From: Brachynemurus nebulosus
Taxonomy: Eukaryota > Arthropoda > Insecta > Neuroptera > Myrmeleontidae
DNA length: 64,000 bases
Reading direction: 5' to 3'
Assembly: GCA_035578155.1 (NCBI GenBank)
Contig: JAPWDM010000024.1
Location: 4,524,961-4,588,960, forward strand
Part shown: in pieces, positions 58,191-64,000 of the stretch
Layout: the number at the start of each line of letters is the position of its first letter
Position numbering within the stretch: position 1 is the stretch's first letter
The notes under the pieces: generated by a model
What the model saw: the letters and a program-made list of their open reading frames with translations, nothing else
The model's database searches: none
Told to the model about the DNA's origin: nothing
Translations under genes and position numbers: made by a program

Positions 58191-60103
58191 AAAGGGCATA
58201 GCCGGGTAAGATAGAGAAAACGGCTCTTGACGCAAAATTGATTGTTTTTATAGGAAATAATACTTCTTAGCCCCAGATATATTCCTGCCAAATTTCAACC
58301 CTCCGAGGCTAATAGTTTATGAAAACACGAATAGACAAAAAATTTTCAAAAAAAAATTTTTTTGAGGAAATTACTGAGCCGAATTATTTGAGTTTAATAT
58401 ATATTGTGTACCCACCTTAGACGAAGTAATAAAAAAAATTAACCTTATATCCCTTTGTTATACTAATTTTTTTAAATTTTTAAATTTAAGAAATATTTTT
58501 TTTGGCACTTACACGTTAGCGACACCCACCATTTTTTGTTCAGTAATTTGTCTCTTAGTACTCTATAACATATATTTTTATGGAAAAATTTTAGTTGGTA
58601 GAACATTGTAATATTTCAATACAAATGCATGCCATGTTCGGTACTACATATATTACTTATGTATAAAAAGGACCATAAAGTAAACATCTGCCTTATTTCT
58701 AAAACACAGTAGAACTTTAAGGAGTGAATAAAATGTTCTCTTCCCTCCTGAGTTGCAGTTCTTTAAGTTCCTGTGACGGTCTAAAAAATATCTATTTTGA
58801 GCTGTTATGAAAAATATGTTTTAACTTGCTAAAAAATAATTGTCAAGGTTAGTTTTACCATGAATCTGAATATTTGAATGAAATCAATAAAATTATCTCA
58901 ACATACTTACTAATTAAAATTATATCTAACTCAACAAAAATTATAAGTTTTAGAAACTTTATTCAAATAAAGATACTAATAATAACAATAATACGTCTTA
59001 AATGTTATACTGCTTTTAATAATAAACATTAACATAATAAAATAGAACAAAAAACTTCAATAATGTATAGTAATAACAACAATCCGGCTAAAACCTTTTG
59101 TAGTTATTACATGTACATATAACTAACTTGAAGAAATTAGTGTACAATTGTACGCAATATGTAGCTCGTCTCTCTCACTTGATGTTTTTGTTGCACTTCT
59201 TAAGAAGGTGCAGAAAGTGGATTTTTTCTGTAATAAAATTACATACGTTCGTAACTACGACAAACAAGCTTAGACAAACGTCTAGCTTTATCTGCCGTCT
59301 GTCATATTTTGTTAACACGATGACGGGTCATGGGGAATTATAACGAAATGAGCAACTGGTATACTATTTTGACAGCTAATCAACTTTGTATGAAATTGTT
59401 GACATCTTAAGACGTGGTGTATGAGCTAACAAAGTTTTACTTGACGTCTTACAAAGGAAAAAACTCTAACAAAAGAGAAATTAATGTCCATTTTGTTTTA
59501 TTGATAAAAAAAGACAAACGGCAGATAGTGTTGGACTTTTGTAAATTTAAACTAGTTTATCGTAGTTATGAACGTATGTAATTATATTATTTTAGAAATA
59601 GGGTAGATATTTTACTTTATAGTCCTTTTTATACATAAGTAATATATGTAGTACCGAACATGGCATGCATTTGTATTGAGATATTACTATGTTCTACCAA
59701 CTAAGATTTTTCCAAAAAAATATATGTTATAGAGTACTAAGAGACAAATTATTGAACAAAAAATGGTGGGTGTCGCTAGCGTGTAAGTGCCAAAAAAAAT
59801 TTTTCTTAAATTTAAAAATTTAAAAAAATTAGTTTAACAAAGGGATATAAGGTTAATTTTTTTTATTACTTCGTCTAAGGTAGGTACACAATATATATTA
59901 AACTCAAATAAATCGGTTCAGTAATTTCGTAAAAAAAAATTTTTTTTAAAAACTTTTGTCTGTTTGTGTATTCATAAACTATTAGCCTCTGTGGGTTGAA
60001 ATTTGGCAGGAATATATCTGGGGCTGAGAAGTATTATTTCCTATAAAAACAATCAATTTTGCGTCAAGGGCCGTTTTCCCTATCTTATCCGGCTGTGCCC
60101 TTT
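58191..60103. mobile_element. Inverted-repeat element, 1913 bp, 514-bp arms, no clear duplication
   Basis: Arms 58191-58704 and 59590-60103 are inverted copies in register end to end, for example AAAGGGCATAGCCGGGTAAG against CTTATCCGGCTGTGCCCTTT, and ATGGCATGCATTTGTATTG. The copy C sequence CACACAAAATTTCATAAGC defines the empty site. No coding gene; the ORF at 59128 lacks motifs. The core has a further inverted pair (ATTACATACGTTCGTAACTA at 59242 against TAGTTATGAACGTATGTAAT at 59564). Confidence 0.75.
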
Positions 60104-60141
60104 CATAAGCATTAAACGTTTTATTCGAGAGCTATCGTGGG

Positions 60142-60142
60142 A

Positions 60143-60239
<97 letters not shown>

Positions 60240-60240
60240 T
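60142..60240. repeat. (CA)n(TA)n microsatellite
   Basis: About 25 bp of CA followed by about 70 bp of TA. Confidence 0.95.
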
Positions 60241-60301
60241 AATTTCGGACCCAATCAAAACGGCTGTAATAGCTGAATTTCCAGTTTTGGAAATTCGCTA
60301 A

Positions 60302-62977
60302 AAGATAGTTACGCATGGTAACTAGAAATTTAAATTTTATTTGTCTGCAGAATTAATTTTTTTTTTTACGTGACGAAAAACTGTCGCGAAAATTTGAGTA
60401 TCCTTCGTCACAAGTGCTAAATATTACTATAAGTTTAAAAAAAATTGGTGAAAGGGTGATGTTTTTTGGTGCAACGAAACACTAAAACCATAGACCATAA
60501 AGCGAAAGTCAAATCAAGTGATTGACATTGACAGTTTGTCATTCTTTTTACATCAAGCAGGAAACTGGCAGCGTGTGTTTATTGGCAGTATCCTTCGTCA
60601 CACCTTTTTTTGCTATGTCTTTAACGAATTTTAAATCGTTTTTACGTAAATATTATTTGTAGTAATGTAAGCTTATGATAAACTAAAGTTTTCGATCTAA
60701 ATGATCACTGTTCACGATTAGTAACGATTTTGTTGGAAAACTGTATCCTTCCTCACAAAAAGACCTTATTTCGTCTTTATCATTTAGCGTTATTCCAATT
60801 AATATTTAATTAATTATTTTCTATAAAATTTTGTTTATTTAATTCTAATAACCGCTACTTATAACAATGTTTATTAGACATACTTATTATGTAACTATAA
60901 CATTTTGTTGAGTATATTTTTGTTTATCTAAATGGTCAGTAAATATTTCAGTACATTCATATACATGTATCAAGATTCAAATTGTGTAACTTAATTTTGA
61001 ATTTATTCTTCTTGGACATTCCTTACGCGCATGCGATGAATATTTGCTTTGTTTGATAACTTTACTATTGAAGATTGTATCCTTACTTAAAGAGATTTAA
61101 TCCGGCCGTTCGATCGAATCGTTCACGACCATTATTGTCTAAATATCCCTTCTAGATATTTCGACTTTATTTTTTCTTTTTTCAAATTTTATTTAAAAAT
61201 GTAAAGTATAATTTCGATTAGGAATGCTCGGTAACGATTCCGATAATTTAGTTTTTAAGGTTTAATTATTTTTATTTTTTTTTAAATATTTCAAATATGT
61301 GGTTTGAATAATTTCTTTTGACACCTATTACGAATTGGTGAGAAATTAGTCATTATTTCATTTATATGGCCTTAGTTATTTTTTTATGTGTCCGTGCCAG
61401 AGGTACGTTTTTTTCTACGCATCATAACTATGGTTGCTCATATTTGTTTTGTATTTTTCATTTTTTTTTTTTTTTATTTTTCTATATTATCTGGCACTCA
61501 TAATCTGGCACACCTGATGGTACGCCACCTTTTGAAATGTGTATACAGATAGATTACATTATTTTAACCTTTGTAAGTTGTATACACTTTATCTGTAATA
61601 ACCAGTTTAATTTTACAAATCAATGTTATGGTAAGATCTCTGTATCGTTCTAATTTTGTTATTTTGTATTTTCTTTCTTTTGACAAATCATCAATAGTCT
61701 GATATTGTATTTAGAATTTCTAGTTTAAACTGTTATAAAGTTATATATGGATAATAATTGAGCATTGTGACTTTGCAATTATTATCACTCGTTTTGATTA
61801 AATGTGAACTCATATCTTCATTTTAAATAAAATGTAACTTTTAAATTTTATACTGCATACTCTGTAAGAAATGCATATTGTCTCAGTATTTAAGATTAAT
61901 AAATGTTTGTTATTGTTGAACTAATTTAAATTTGTTTCTATTTATTCCTTTTAAGATTTTCAGCACAAATTGTGGAATTTAAAATCAAAAATTATAACAC
62001 ATTAAAATAAGTTTTACATCCACAAATTCTAACATTTCATTATAAATGTTAGCAGATTGAGTCTTGGTGGATTTTTATATTTTCACTATAATCAAAGTGA
62101 CGTACCTTTTGTGCACGTAGATGATATGTTACGAATATTAAAAAAAACCTCTAATTATTAAAAGAGGCACACGAGTTTTGTATTCCTTTAGTAAATCAGC
62201 GAAGGAAGTTTTTGAAATGTGATTTATTTCCCTTAATTTACTTTGTTTAGTTCGTATTTACGTAGGTTTTTGGCAAGCTTACTCTTATTTTCAGTTACTG
62301 ATTTTAGTAATAAACAAGTTTTGTCTGTAGTTAATGATGAGATACTCATTCGTTTTTAAGTAAGATTGATTGTTGATGGTTAAATGTCTACTTCGTCACA
62401 TTTATGTCTTCTTCGTAACGATGAGTTTGATCTCACCCCCTTATAAAAATTGCTTTTATGTAACGAAAATGCAAGTATGAAATCCTTTTGTAATTCATTT
62501 TATGTTGTGTAAAACTTGGATTTTAATGTGTAGTACTGCTCTTTCAATATTTATAAAGGTGAGAAAAATTTGATTTATGCGAATTTATAAAGGTGAAAAT
62601 GTGACGAAGGGGACAAATTTTAAATTTTTATACGAATATATGAAATTGTTAGCTGATTATAAAAACCAAATGTCTAAGACTGATTACAGTTGAGATTTTG
62701 TTATAATAAATGCAAATATCCATTTAAATTTCTTTTAATTTCTGCAAGTTTTAACTAATTTAGTTTCGTGATGAAGGACACATTTTTTTCTGTCTGGATC
62801 CAGTAATCCGCAAAAAAATATTGGTTTTAATATAAAACCGCGCTGGTGGTCTGCAGATACCGAATCTATGATAATTTTCCTACATTTTAGTCGCATGAAA
62901 TTTACTAAATGGCTTTCTCTATTTTTTTTTTATGGTTAAGGCCTTAAAAGCAGAACCACCCATTTATATAAATTAGT
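60302..62977. other. Unassigned region with repeated TCCTTCGTCAC motif
   Basis: GTATCCTTCGTCAC or close variants occur at 60398, 60588 and 60742 (TCCTTCCTCAC). In the same or opposite sense there are further variants at 62386 (CTTCGTCAC), 62605 (GTGACGAAG) and 62769 (GTGATGAAGG). This may be one old element, about 60370-62790, with subterminal repeats. No ORF of note. Confidence 0.35.
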
Positions 62978-63406
62978 ATTATTATATTACAACTCTAAGA
63001 AAAAAGTAAAGGTAATAAAATTTCGAAAAAAATATGATTGGTTAAAAAAGATGACAAGGATAAAAAAGTAGCTTGTACAGTGACAGTTTAATTTATTTAT
63101 CTCTCTCACACAAAAATGTGACAAACTAAGTCGGATTTACATAGCTACAAAAAACTTCATAATTCAAAAAGTTAGATGAATGTATATAATTCTTAAAACT
63201 ATTGATTTAGATTATAATTTAACATTTCTAAATCGTATTCTGTATTGCCATATTCTATTTTGAATTGAAAAGTAATATTTTTATGAATGTTGCTGCAACA
63301 GGGCAGTTTCGTACCGAAAATAATTTATTTCATTTTTTGCTATAGTGTAAATCCAACTTGTAAAATTTTATTACGTTTACTTTTTTCTTAGAGTTGTAAT
63401 ATAATA
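62978..63406. mobile_element. MITE, about 429 bp
   Basis: ACAACTCTAAGAAAAAAGTA at the left pairs with TACTTTTTTCTTAGAGTTGT-like sequence at the right (63377-63396), extending to TAATAAAATTT/AAATTTTATTA. Inner GTCGGATTTACATAGCT pairs with AGTGTAAATCCAACTT. Non-coding. Confidence 0.75.
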
Positions 63407-63745
63407 AAAATAAGAAAATTACAATTAACATAAATATCTAGAACAATTTCTTAAAAATTTACCTGGTTTTATTAAATAAAAGAAATTAATGTGTACAAAT
63501 ATGTACCTTCACTAACCCAAGTTGTAAAAAATGTAACAATGGATGAGCCTTCATAAAACCATTGACAATAGTGAATGCATTTTAACGGAGACTCTGAAAA
63601 AATGTAGGTACGTAAGTACGAAAATTATTTTTAGCAAACTAGGCAAAGTACGCATGAGCAAATCTCGAGATTTCAGCAAATCTCGATATTTAAGCGAAAC
63701 TCGACATTTAAGAATTTTTTAGCATATGACTGAAAGTGAACATAC
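63407..63745 (+). repeat. Dispersed repeat, copy 2 (first at 41459-41812)
   Basis: Matches 41459-41812 with scattered substitutions, ending at the same TTTTTTAGCAT.TGACT.AAAGT position. Confidence 0.75.
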
Positions 63746-63905
63746 TGAAGTTATCATTACCTATTTTTGAAAATGTCTGATCTTGAATTTTTGTTTTATT
63801 TTGTCCTTGTCTCTTATTACCACTATCTCTTATTACCCCGGTCTCCCCTCTTTTTAAATTTTATTGTTTATACAATTAACGTCATTATTCTCACATAAAA
63901 CTTAC

Positions 63906-64000
63906 CAGATGTATGCAGACGTTTTAATGGATCAACAATGGCAAAAAAGCGATCGGCCGACAATGCGGTCAGTGTAAATACGGATACGCCAATTGAAATA
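63906..64000 (-). CDS. CCHa1-R: CCHamide-type neuropeptide GPCR, TM3 exon (partial, runs off window)
   Basis: Class A GPCR exon, 95 nt visible, coding for transmembrane helix 3 and the start of intracellular loop 2. Read on the minus strand it gives an ISIGVSVFTLTALSADRFF core followed by AIVDPLKRLHTS, in the style of the bombesin/endothelin-B-related family. The SADRFFAIVDPL stretch fits the insect CCHamide-1 receptor best from my knowledge of that family. The G-protein coupling triad is DRF rather than DRY. The exon ends in TCT-G followed by a consensus donor GTAAGT (63905-63900), so the intron is phase 1. It joins in frame to exon 21248-21381. The receptor should act in the plasma membrane of endocrine or neural cells and bind an amidated CCHamide peptide (family knowledge, not seen here). 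The N-terminus and TM1-2 lie beyond 64000. The alternative is the paralogous CCHamide-2 receptor or another bombesin-like receptor. Confidence 0.85.

Larger units (their letters stand above)
58071..60301 (+). mobile_element. (TA)n-bearing MITE family, copy D, split by an insertion
   Basis: The left piece 58071-58190 (GGGCATCCGACGTGCCTGGC) and the right piece 60104-60301 (CATAAGCATTAAACGTTTTA, a (CA)n(TA)n tract, GGAAATTCGCTA) together make one family member. Confidence 0.7.

Noticed and set aside
59128..59343. 71-codon ORF within the 1.9 kb inverted-repeat element
   Set aside because: No recognisable motif and inside a non-coding transposon core.

Overview
This is an AT-rich, TE-crowded stretch of an insect (at least arthropod) nuclear genome. 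The evidence is two spliced exons of a CCHamide/bombesin-type neuropeptide GPCR, a 17.6/297-type Gypsy element primed by tRNA-Ser, an intact I/Jockey-superfamily LINE, and many DNA transposons, Helitrons and (TA)n arrays. I cannot name the species.

Host gene. The only convincing host coding sequence is on the minus strand. Exon 63906-64000 encodes TM3 and the DRF motif, and runs off the right edge. Exon 21248-21381 encodes the second intracellular loop and TM4. Donor and acceptor are consensus sites, and the split glycine codon (phase 1) joins in frame. Positions 21382-63905 are therefore one 42.5 kb intron, and 1-21247 is at least part of the next intron. I found no TM5-TM7 exon; these and the N-terminal exons should lie outside the window.

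Layout, left to right. 1-7099: SINE, Helitron remnant, PIF/Harbinger remnant (3481-4157), a 0.96 kb MITE, a degraded DDE transposase. 7100-16220: a very large inverted repeat with satellite-like arms, broken by a DDE transposon (8483-10319), a TA-site element (11382-12334) and a foldback-like element made of a 21-bp minisatellite (about 12920-15022). 16221-21247: a 220-bp tandem repeat split by a hAT element with an 8-bp duplication (17698-19679), which contains a TAA-site inverted-repeat element. 22359-26837: two Helitrons, one carrying an OTU cysteine protease gene. 26921-30231: piggyBac-type MITE, Harbinger-type MITE, a nested palindrome, a mariner deletion derivative. 30430-34793: inverted/tandem modules, a second SINE, a MITE. 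34796-41158: a second TA-site element into which a full-length LINE (35494-40901, two open ORFs) has inserted. 42801-49784: near-identical-LTR Gypsy element inside a (TA)n array. 49926-60301: a (TA)n-bearing MITE family, a 120-bp satellite, a TIR element with a proven empty site, and a 1.9 kb inverted-repeat element. 60302-63905: a motif-rich unassigned region, a MITE and a dispersed repeat.

How it fits together. The window is mainly one neuropeptide-receptor locus whose introns have been filled by successive nested insertions. Order of insertion can often be read from target-site duplications and paralogous empty sites. Eleven long (TA)n arrays sit inside or next to the transposons. Most long ORFs over minisatellite or (TA)n arrays are artefacts of repeat periods divisible by three or of alternating TA.
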